Shown: one piece after another, positions 54,505 through 64,000 of the stretch | Numbering within the stretch: the stretch's first letter is position 1 | How the letters are laid out: each line of letters starts with the position of its first letter | Origin: Spongospora subterranea f. sp. subterranea | Lineage: Eukaryota > Endomyxa: Phytomyxea > Phytomyxea > Plasmodiophorida | NCBI GenBank assembly: GCA_049724395.1 | Contig: JAUGWO010000243.1 | Span: 1 to 64,000 of the forward strand | DNA: 64,000 bases | Direction of reading: 5' to 3' | The notes under the pieces: model-generated | The model's input: only the letters and a program-made list of their open reading frames with translations | The model's database searches: none | Told to the model about the DNA's origin: nothing | Translations under genes and position numbers: made by a program

Positions 54505-57500
54505 GATTGGAAGAAGCAAATAGAAGAATGAGTTTATTAGAAAACGAGGGGCTCTGATATACAGAGCTAGATATTATTGTCTCAGTCGGAAAAGGGCGCG
54601 CGATTTCTCGTCGGGAAAAAGACGCGCTAATCGCGCGCCAAAATCCGTCACACGACAGAGGCTGCGCTACAGGGTTGCTCCTCAGGAGGCCGCTCATTAA
54701 GAGGCCGCGTCGAGTTTTCATCAATATCGGATGTACGTGACAGTGGGCCAATACGACCAGTTTGGGCCAGTACAGCCAATGGGCCAGTACGACAGATTGA
54801 CGACGTGGTTTGAACTGCAACACGCCCCCTCAAACCATGTGCCTTGTTGGTCACCAATCTTTTGCTCAGTCTTGTGAATGTTGCGCCTGAAGTTGGTTTA
54901 GTGAAAATATCTGCGACCATCTCGGCTGTTGGCATGAACTGGACTTGAATCTGGTTGTTGTGAACCATCTGTCTCACGAAATGGTTTTTTGCATCAATGT
55001 GTTTTGTTCGCGCGTCGGTTCTGTTGTTGCCGCTGATAGATATGCATCCTTGGTTATCGTCGGAAATGACAGTTGCGGCTGGTTCTGGGCGCTCAAGTTC
55101 GAACAACAGTTGGCGGACCCATTTGGCTTCGCGTGACGCACCACATAATGCAATATACTCGGATTCAACAGACGACAAGGCTGTAGAGGATTGCAATTTG
55201 GATTTCCAAGAAATTGGGGCACCATGGAAAGTGAAAACGAAACCAGTTGTGGTCTCCTCGTGTCCGGGTTACCGGCCCAGTCTGCGTCGCTGTAGCCATA
55301 GGTCCGGCGGGATTCTTTGAAGAGCCTGCTGTAAATTTCAGGCCGTGGTCCGATGTCCCTGCCAAAAATCGGAGTACTCTCTGTGCTGTCGTCCAGTGCT
55401 GCCGCCCGGGGTTGCTTATAAATCTACATAAGGTTCCGATCGCGCATGCAATGTCGGGTCTTGTGGTTGTGGCTAACCAGTTTGAACTGCCGACAAGCTC
55501 AGAATACGGCATCAATTTCATGTTGGCTCGCTCTTGGTCGGTGGTAGGGCTCATGTTCGTACTGAGGTAGTATCCTGGTTGATGTGGAGTGTTGACGGAT
55601 TGGCAAAGATTCATATTGAATCGAAGGAGTTATTCATCAACGTAGTCTTGCTGGTGTAAAATTATTGATCCTGTTGCCCCATCACGCAATAACAGCATAC
55701 CAAGAACACGACTGGGCGCGCCAAGATCGTTGACGTTCCATTTGGACTTGAAGTGATCCACTAATTCATCACTAAGAGTTGGATTATTATGGGCAATAAT
55801 GATATCGTCGACATGAATGAGAACAATAGCATAGAAAGTGTCACGTCTGAGATGGTAAAGACAAGGATCGGCAATTGTTCTTCGAAAATGGGAGCTTATT
55901 GACCAAGAAATCATCCAGCTGCTGATTCCAGATCATTCCCGCTTGTTTGAGACCGTAGAGAGCTTTCTGTAACTTGCATACTAGATTTCCTTGACCAGGC
56001 TCGATGAATCCATCAGGCTGTTTCATGTAAATATCGCCGTCAATGTTACCGTTAAGGAATGCGCCCACGATGTCGATTTGACGAAGAAACAAGCCTTGAT
56101 CGGCGGTCCGTGCCATGACGATACGAAATGATTCCGAATTTGCGACAGGAGAGAAAGTTTCACTGTAATCAATACCAGCAAGTTGGGAGAAGCCTTTGAT
56201 CACCAAACGGGCTTTGAACTTTCGAATACCACCATCTCCGGTCAGATTAGGCTTGGTATTGAAGACACATTTGCAGGCGATTGCTTTAGGGTCTGGCGGT
56301 AGTTCTTGCAACGTCCATGTGTCAAATTCGAGCATCTGCTTGTATTCAACCTGCATAGCATCATACCAATGGCCAGCTTCAGGTCCGTTCAGGGCTTCTG
56401 GGACTGTTTGTGGTACGGTAACAGAAGCAATTGTGAGTGATGGGCGATGTCCGGTCTTGGCAACTTGTTACATGTCGAGTCCAACTGCAGTGTGTGATTG
56501 GCTTGATGTGCTTTTCACCATTCTCCTGGAGGTCGCGATTCTCTAACACTGCGACGAACTACTACTGCCGGTTCGGGGTCTAAATCATTATTGTTGTCAG
56601 GCAATGATGCGTCCGATGTGCTGTCTGTGTCTTCAGGCTGGACAGGATCCAATTCATTGTCATTATTGCTGACATCTTCGGATATGTTTGAATCAGCTGT
56701 ATTGTTTCCATTCGAAATTTGAACATGGTGTTCCATCTCAGAGCGGAATCTGCTTTCAAAACAGGGGGAGATGGTATTTCTGGAATCTGAACTTTCTCTT
56801 TGAAATCCGTAATCAAAGGAGTATTCGTCGAACTCGACATCTCGACTGGAATATTCTTTTTGGGGTATGGGATCGTACAGCAAATAAGCCTTTTGATTCT
56901 GTGTGTAGCCAATGTGAATTAGTTTCTGTGCTCGAGGCTGTATCTTTTTGAGTTCGTTGGACTGAAGCAATCTGTAGGCGATACTGTCGAATGTTCTAAG
57001 GTAGTTAAGATTCGGAACCTGTTTGAACAAGACTTCATACAGAACTCGGTCTGGTAACTTCGAATGGGGTCGTCGATTGTATATATGAACTGCTACTTGT
57101 ACAGCCCAAGCAAAACATTGCTGGGGCAACTTCGAATGTGATAGTAGACAAAGGGCAATATCAGTCAATGTTCGATTAAGCCTTTCAGCCATGCCATTCG
57201 ATTGTGAGTTTCCCGGGACTGTCCTTCGGTGATGAATGCCTTGAAGGTCTAACCAATCACGACACTCTTTCGACATGTATTCGCCTCCGTTGTCTGATTG
57301 AAAATTGCGGATAGTTGTGCTGTGAAGGTTGTTGAAAATGTCGAATGAACTTCTTGAGGTGCTCGAACTGCTCAGATTTGTTTCTCAAACAGGCAATTGT
57401 GCAGAATCGGCTGTAAGCATCAATGTATGTGACGAAGTACTTGGAACCGTCTATGCCAGGGGAAGAATATGGGACCATGAGGTCGCTTACGATGAGTTCA

Positions 57501-58759
57501 CCCGGAGTGGTTTGATGGTGTGTGGTATTCAAGAACGGTCCTTTTGACATTTTCCCCATACGCATGGTTCACAAAAGTGTAACTGCTTGGGAGAAGGTTC
57601 TAGTCTAATTCCGTAGCGCGCATCCTTACTCAAATTCGATATTTCCTTGTTGCTGGTGTGGCCTAACCTTGCGTGTCATAATGACAGGGGAAGGGCAACG
57701 TCATGTCGGACCGCAAAAGTCGCCGCCAGATCTGATGATCGGATAGAGTTTGAATCCAGTCTGTACAGGTTGTCCTTATCTTTTCGAATCCTTGCAAGTA
57801 TGTTTCCAACGGGAACGGTGAAATCATGAGAGTGGAAAATAGTCATGTGTTCGCCATCGATCAAAAACTTCATCCCTGATTCTGCTGCTTGGCCGGGAGA
57901 AAAGAGGTTTTTCCCGAGATCCGGAACCGCCAAAACATTCTCAAGTGGAATTGACCTTCTCTGTACGCGCAAAATGCAGTTACCAGATCCAACTGAAGGG
58001 ATGGAAGTGTTGTCACCCAGTTGAATTTCTGGGTTCAGACTTGCGCTTCGGAATTGCGATAAGATCTGACGGTCAAATGTCATGTGGTTGGAAAAGCCAG
58101 TATCTACATGCCAGGCCCTGGAATTGTTAAATGAAGCTTGAGAGGCATAATGGTAGTTTTGAACTTGTCCCTGTTTATTATGTCTCGGCTGCCAGCTGCT
58201 AGGGCGAAGCTCAGGGTGTTGTGCATAACATTGGTCATCCGTATGGCCAAGGTGTGGGTGAACTTTGCATCGACGCTTCTTGCCAGCAATGTTAGAGGTA
58301 ATATCTTGGCCTTGACGAGCTTCTTCGTTTAGCAGCAGGGAGGTGATCGTGACTAGTGATATTTGATCAACGTCCTGGCAGTCTAAGGCAGTTGCAATTG
58401 TATGGAAACAGCTATCGAGGCTGCAAACAACGAGTGCTGAAATTAATTTTTCTGGTAGCTCGATGCCTGCACCTTGGAGGTCTCGGGCTCGAGATTCGAC
58501 TCGCCCTATAAATTCTTGCACTGGTTGCCCGTCTTGCGTGCAGGTAACCCATTGGCGCAACTTGACGACAACTGAAGAGAGTGATTTGCGCTGGTAGATG
58601 TTATGGAGTTTGACCCAATACGCGTGAGCAGAGGTTTCAGAGAGTAAATGACGGAGTCCCGAGTCACCCACGTTCAGTTCGATCACACCCCGGGTTTTCG
58701 TATCAGTACGGCTCGACGTCGTCTCAGTTCGCGGTTCGACAGGGTCAAATGTTGCTGGA
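54505..58759 (-). mobile_element. Ty1/Copia fossil, most domains present
   Basis: The minus-strand parts are: gag (58,759-58,200, VSCT-type region with AHAYWVKLHNIYQRKSLSSV), protease (AWHVDTGFSNHMTFDRQ near 58,090), integrase (HRRTVPGNSQSNGMAERLNR near 57,180-57,240; IYNRRPHSKLPDRVL), RT (ARLVIKGFSQLAGIDYSETF, LQKALYGLKQAGMIWNQ, IVLIHVDDIIIAH) and RNase H (STALSSVESEYIALCGASRE, HIDAKNHFVRQMV). An LTR probably lies at about 54,505-54,815, next to a polypurine tract (minus-strand TTTGAGGGGGCGTGT, near 54,815-54,835). About five or six breaks are apparent. The gag end is cut by the plus-strand LTR at 58,760. Confidence 0.88.
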
Positions 58760-59000
58760 TGTTGAATACAACTTGCCTGCCTCAAGTACTGACATTCTCC
58801 AAGGAAAGTGCGTACCCCCAGTCGGCGCAACCACGGCAAGAGCATGACATAAAGCTGACTGTACGGACTTTACGCATTGGGCTATAAATAGCCATTTCCC
58901 AAGGTATCATCTACCTATATAAGCAATTACGCCACAATAATAAATTCATTCAGCTATTGCATCTGTTTGAGCAACATCAACTTTCCACAAATTAACAGTC
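58760..59000 (+). repeat. Copia-type LTR, without SINE insert
   Basis: It starts TGTTGAATACAACTTGCCTG and is homologous to 52,088-52,244 plus 52,614-52,710. It interrupts the gag of the minus-strand Copia fossil. No coding part follows, only the leader array. It preserves the empty SINE target. Confidence 0.88.
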
Positions 59001-59004
59001 AAAG

Positions 59005-59215
59005 CCGCTGACCGGTTACGCCCATCTTACGAGGCCACGCCCACACTACCAGGCCACGCCCACACTATCAGGCCACGCCCACTCAACGAGGTCACGCCCA
59101 CTCAACGGGGCCGCGCTCACTCAACAAGGTCATGCCCACTCAACGAGGTCACGCCAACACAACTAGGTCACGCCCATTCAACGAGGTCACGCCCACTCAA
59201 CTAGGTCACGCTTCT
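59005..59215. repeat. 19-bp tandem array, second locus
   Basis: About 11 diverged copies of the same ACGCCCACTCAACGAGGTC-type unit seen at 52,705-53,050, again directly downstream of the same LTR type. Confidence 0.92.
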
Positions 59216-59224
59216 GAAGTCAAA

Positions 59225-61812
59225 GGTAGAACGGTAGTCGAACTGGGCTAAGGTACCAGAAATCTCTCAGACAATTTAATGCCTGGCCTTTATTAGTGGA
59301 GAAAAGCAGTGAGTATTTATTGACATCTCGTCAGATATAAATACAACTCCGTGGTCCTCAGCAGTCATGGGACCTCACTTCATACAGGGCATCATATTGA
59401 ATCAAATAGAACCTCGTATTTCAGCACGTCCCCTCGAGGTTGTATCTCGGCTGCTTGTGTCTATGATGCCCATCTTGTTGCGACACCAATCAAACTTCAG
59501 TGTATCGAGCGACTCCTCGAATACGACTGAGGGTTGTGGACATGCAAAGCCGATCTCTTGGAGAAGTTGACAAAGCCAGTACGCTTCCCTTGCTGCGGAA
59601 CATAGTGCTATATATTCTGCTTCGACAGATGATAGAGAGACGGATGATTGAAGCTTAGACTTCCACGAAACTGGCCCCCCTGCGAGCATGAAGGCAAAAC
59701 CTGAAGTTGATCTTCTTGTGTCGGGATCACCTGCCCAATCAGAACCAGAGTAACCAAAGAGATCGGAACTGCCCTGTTCTTGACGATGATATGTGATGCC
59801 GAAGCTGGAGGTTCCTGCCAAATAACGAAGAACCCGCTGTGCAGCAACCCAGTGGGGCCTACCAAGATTGCTAATAGACCTGCAAAGGGATCCGACAGCC
59901 GTGCTGATATCTGGGCGAGAGTTGCTTGCTAACCAAATCAAACTACCGACAAGCTCACCATAGGGAACTTGTTTCATCGCTAGTACATCTTCTGACTCTG
60001 AGGGTGAAGAAAGGGAGGATAAATGAACACCAGGTTGCTGAGGAGTTGAAGTTGGATTGCAATCAAACATGTTGAACTTCATCAAAAGCTGCTTAACATA
60101 TTCCTCTTGGTCTAACGAAATTGGCCCGGTCTTCTCATCACGATGAATTCTCAGGCCGAGAAGTCTGGTTGGTACCCCAAGGTCAGTGATGTCGAACTTC
60201 GAAGACAGCTGATCGATGACTTCTTGACAGAAGTTGGTGTCGTTGTGAACAAACAGGATGTCATCAACATGGACTCCGAGAGCTAGAAAACTGGTGAAAT
60301 CACGACGAATTGTATAAATGCATGGATCAGCCTTAACTTTCTTAAGTCCAGCTTCTTTGGTCAAAAATTTGTCTAGTTTAGAGTTCTAAACCATTCCAGC
60401 TTGTTTCAATCCATAGAGAGCTTTGTTCAATCGGCAAACTTGATGTTCTTGACCATGAACAACAAATCCTTCAGGTTGCTGCATAAAAATATCTTCTTGT
60501 ACGTCGCCGTTGAGAAAAGCCCCAACGATATCAATTTGTCGGATCTGCAGATTGTGTTGAGCAGCAGTAGCAAGTAACACACGCATTGACGCCTGATGAG
60601 CAACAGGGGCAAAGGTTTCATCGAAGTCAACTCCATGTCTTTGAGAGAATCCTCGAATCACCAAACGGGCTTTAAACTTCCTGATAGAGCCATCCCCAGA
60701 AAGGCTTGGTTTCACCGTTAAAACCCATTTACACGAGATAGCCTTTCGTCCGGGAGGCAAATCTTGTAAACTCCAGGTTTGAAAATCTAACATCTGTTGA
60801 TACTTAGCTCGAATCGCGTCATACCAATGACCAGCGTGAGGACTGCTCAGGGCTTCAGTCAAATTAGCAGGAATTGAAACTAACGAAACGTGAATTTCGG
60901 AAATTACGGGTCGTGGTAGTGCCACACCATCTGCTGGAAGATTCGATCGTGACAGTCCAAAAACACGTGCAGTGTTACATTTCCAAAATTCAGTCGGAGG
61001 ACCACGGATGCGAGATGACCGCCGCACCGCCGGTTCAATTGAATCCACGACGTGGCTAATAGGTTCTTCTCGTAAAGAATTGGCACCCTCTTCAGTGTCT
61101 GATTCGGTGAGCGATGCGTGGGAAGATGACAGTAGATCCTGTGAACTGAATGTACCATCTGACTGAGAGATAGAAGCGTTCTCAGAAATGAGGTCGTCGT
61201 CAGTTTGCTCAAGTGTAGTGTTCAAAGCGTTAGGTAATTGCTCTGATGGAGGTAACGGATCAGGGTCGAGAATACCTTGGTTTGCAGTTGACTCCGGTGA
61301 CCGCTTGCATTCTGATATTTGCCTCCCGAATCCAAAAGAGAAAAATTTTGTTCATCGAACTCAACGTCGCGACTGGTGTATTGCTTATTGTCAACATCAG
61401 GTCGAACAGTAAATACGCCTTCTGGGAATTGGAATATCATATGAAAACAGTTTTATGTGCGCGAAAACTCGGTTTTCTTCGTGTATGATCCGGAATGCGT
61501 CGATATGCAGTGCAGCCAAAAATTCGCAGATAGTGTAGGTCTGGTTTGGATTGACGAAGTGCTTTAAATGGAGTAATTCTCTTTACGAGTGATGAATGTG
61601 GGCGACGATTATAAATATGTGCAGCAACTGAAATAGCCCAAGAGAAGCATTCTTTTGGAAGACGAGCATGGGCGAGAAGGCTCATTGCAATATCGGTTAA
61701 AGTGCGGTTAAGACGTTCAGCCAGACCGTTGGACTCGGAGTCACCTGCAACGATAGTTCGATGATGGATTCCTTTTGAAGTAAGCCAATTCTGGGACTCG
61801 TTGGTATGTATT
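59225..61812 (-). mobile_element. Ty1/Copia fossil, copy C1
   Basis: The 3' end at about 59,225-59,400 is LTR-like (ATCTCTCAGACAATTTAATG, GACATCTCGTCAGATATAAA). Inside, on the minus strand, are RNase H (SVSLSSVEAEYIALCSAARE), RT (ALGVHVDDILFVHN, KFKARLVIRGFSQRHGVDFD, LNKALYGLKQAGMV) and an integrase C-terminal part (IYNRRPHSSLVKRITPFKAL near 61,560-61,610). It has about four breaks and lacks the 5' part. It ends where the second, near-identical copy begins. Confidence 0.88.
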
Positions 61813-64000
61813 CTCTTCTAAAGTGGTAGGACGGTAGTCGAACTGGGCTAAGGTACCCGAAATCTCTCAGACAATTTAATGCCTGGCCTTTATTAATGGA
61901 GAAAAGCAGCGTTTATTTATTGACATCTCGTCAGATATAAATCAAAAACTTCGTGGTGCTCAGCAGTTATGGGACCTGACTTCATACAGGGCATCATATT
62001 AAATTAAATAGAACCTCGTATTTCAGCACGTCCCCTCGAGGTTGTATCTCGGTTGCTTGTGTCTATGATGCCCATCTTGTTGCGACACCAACCAAACTTC
62101 AGTGTATCGAGCGACTTTGTCATTACGTCGGCAACCATTTCCTTTGTTGATATTGGCTTGACGTCGATAATTCTGTCCTCAACAAGCTTTCTAGTATAGT
62201 GATATTTTACGTCAATGTGCTTTGTACGAGCGTCAGTCCGATTATTCTTGCTAATAGCGACGCATCCTCGGTTATCCTCGAATACGACTGTGGGTTGTGG
62301 GCATGCAAAGCCGATCTCTTGGAGAAGTTGACGAAGCCAGTACGCTTCCCTTGCTGCGGAACATAATGCTATATATTCTGCTTCGACAGATGATAGAGAG
62401 ACGGATGATTGAAGCTTAGACTTCCACGAAACTGGCCCCCCTGCGAGCATGAAGGCAAAACCTGAAGTTGATCTTCTTGTGTCGGGATCACCTCTCTGCC
62501 CAATCAGAATCAGAGTAACCAAAGAGATCGGAACTGCCCTGTTCTTGACGATGATATGTGATGCCGAAGCTGGAGGTTCCTGCCAAATAACGAAGAACCC
62601 GCTGTGCAGCAACCCAGTGGGGCCTACCAGGATTGCTAATAAACCTGCAAAGGATCCCCGTGCTGATATCTGGGCGAGTGTTGCTTGCTAGCCAAATCAA
62701 ACTACCGACAAGCTCACCATAGGGAACTTGTTTCATCGCTAGTACATCTTCTGACTCGGAGGGTGAAGAAAGGGAGGATAAATGAACACCAGGTTGTTGA
62801 GGAGTTGAAGTTTGATTGCAATCAAACATGTTGAACTTCATCAAAAGCTGCTTAACATATTCCTCTTGGTCTAACGAAATTGACCCGGTCTTCTCATCAC
62901 GATGAATTCTCAGGCGGAGAAGTCTGGTTGGTACCCCAAGGTCAGTGATGTCGAACTTGGAAGACAGCTGATTGATGACTTCTTGACAGAAGTTGGTGTC
63001 GTTGTGAACACACAGGATGTCATCAACATGGACTCCGAGAGCTAGAGTCCTTCGAGAATTTTACGGCAAACTGCCATCACGACGAATTGTATAAATGCAT
63101 GGATCAGCCTTAACTTTCTTAAGTCCAGCTTCTTTGGTCAAAAATTTGTCTAGTTTAGAGTTCCAAACCATTCCAGCTTGTTTCAATCCATGGAGAGCTT
63201 TGTTCAATCGGCAAACTTGATGTTCTTGACCATGAACAACAAATCCTTCAGGTTGCTGCATAAAAATATCTTCTTGTACGTCGCCGTTGAGAAAAGCCCC
63301 AACGATATCAATTTGTCGGATCTGTAGATTGTGTTGAGCAGCAATAGCAAGTAACACACGCATTGACGCCTGATGAGCAACAGGGGCAAAGGTTTCATCG
63401 AAATCAACTCCATGTCTTTGTGAGAATCCTCGAACCACCAAACGGGCTTTAAACTTCCTGATAGAGCCATCCCCAGAAAGGCTTGGTTTCACCGTTAAAA
63501 CCCATTTACACGAGATAGCCTTTCGTCCGGGAGGCAAATCTTGTAAACTCCAGGTTTGAAAATCTAACATCTGTTGATACTCAGCTCGAATCGCGTCATA
63601 CCAATGACCAGCGTGAGGACTGCTCAGGGCTTCAGTCAAATTAGCAGGAATTGAAACTAACGAACGTGAATTTCGGAAATTACGGGTCGTGGTAGTGCCA
63701 CACCATCTGCTGGAAGATTCGATCGTGACAGTCCAAAAACACGTGCAGCGTTGCATTTCCAAAATTCAGTCGGAGGACCACGGATGCGAGATGACCGCCG
63801 CACCGCCGGTTCAATTGAATCCACGACTTGGCTAATAGGTTCTTCTCGTAAAGAATTGGCACCCTCTTCAGTGTCTGATTCGGTGAGCGATGCGTGGGAA
63901 GATGACAGTAGATCCTGTGAACTGAATGTACCATCTGACTGAGAGATAGAAGCGTTCTCAGAAATGAGGTCGTCGTCAGTTTGCTCAAGTGTAGTGTCCA
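61813..64000 (-). mobile_element. Ty1/Copia fossil, copy C2 (continues past window)
   Basis: It starts with the same LTR-like 3' end (61,825-62,035) and runs parallel to C1 through RNase H (NRTDARTKHIDVKYHYTRKL), RT (YGELVGSLIWLASNTRPDIS, FKARLVVRGFSQRHGVDFDE) and the hinge to integrase. Identity with C1 is very high over shared parts, so the two are close relatives and young. It has about two or three visible breaks. The 5' part lies outside the window. Confidence 0.88.

Noticed and set aside
54111-54519. Long open frames with Arg/Glu/Gly and Pro/Leu/Ser repeats
   Set aside because: They are produced by the 22-bp tandem array, whose two-unit length (44 bp) leaves frames open; no start context or domain.

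Overview
This 64-kb window is a dense, layered graveyard of eukaryotic transposable elements and tandem arrays. I found no recognisable housekeeping gene, rRNA or tRNA gene. Predicted introns are short (about 50-90 bp) with GT-AG ends. Two gene families resemble, from memory, proteins common in fungi: a Mutator-like transposase followed by a ubiquitin-hydrolase-like domain, and a C2H2/DUF3505-like zinc-finger protein carrying a GQPxRG-type motif. Against that, the mariner element has the CTCCCTCCGTCCC end and transposase motifs best known from plants and oomycetes. I therefore call the organism a eukaryotic microbe, probably a fungus or fungus-like organism, and do not name a lineage. The region looks like heterochromatin or a gene-poor, repeat-rich compartment.

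Layout. 0.5-7.1 kb: a decayed hAT transposon (minus) whose leader was invaded by a 4.2-kb element with ~123-bp inverted ends and a perfect 9-bp target duplication. That element carries a transposase tail plus a USP-like cysteine-protease domain, and itself contains a Copia fragment. 8.3-10.8 kb: degraded zinc-finger gene. 11.0-12.0 kb: Penelope-type reverse transcriptase. 13.1-14.1 kb: spliced gene with three copies of a Cys-rich C-x4-C-x24-C-x-G module that I do not recognise; it is the best host-gene candidate. 14.6-16.2 kb: degenerate ~270-bp tandem duplication and a pyrimidine-rich minisatellite. 16.3-22.2 kb: Copia and gag fragments around a complete-ended 1.94-kb plant-type mariner. 23.2-24.4 kb: decayed intron-bearing DDE transposase.

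25.3-31.3 kb: a four-part nest. A SWIM-domain MULE copy contains a 1.18-kb hAT-type non-autonomous element, which contains a SINE-like element. The same MULE copy is also split by a second, intron-bearing MULE with a FLYWCH-like domain and a 9-bp target duplication. 32.0-33.3 kb: Copia fragment. 33.3-38.5 kb: near-whole Ty3/Gypsy chromovirus-like fossil. 38.5-41.3 kb: the better copy of the SWIM MULE, which preserves the empty site of the hAT insertion. 41.4-42.9 and 43.3-43.7 kb: homogeneous 62-bp and 31-bp satellite arrays. 43.8-47.6 kb: Gypsy gag and LTR-like sequence containing a young Copia fossil with near-identical LTRs. 48.7-51.3 kb: PIF/Harbinger element. 51.4-64 kb: Gypsy integrase fragment and four Copia fossils in both orientations, two of which are near-identical neighbours. 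One of their LTRs carries a second copy of the SINE with its own target duplication, and its empty site is visible 6.7 kb away.

The order of events can be read directly from target duplications and empty sites, which makes the window a good stratigraphic record. The most interesting items are the USP-bearing TIR element, the two-copy SINE family, the Cys-rich triplicated module gene, and the intron-bearing FLYWCH MULE that looks nearly whole.
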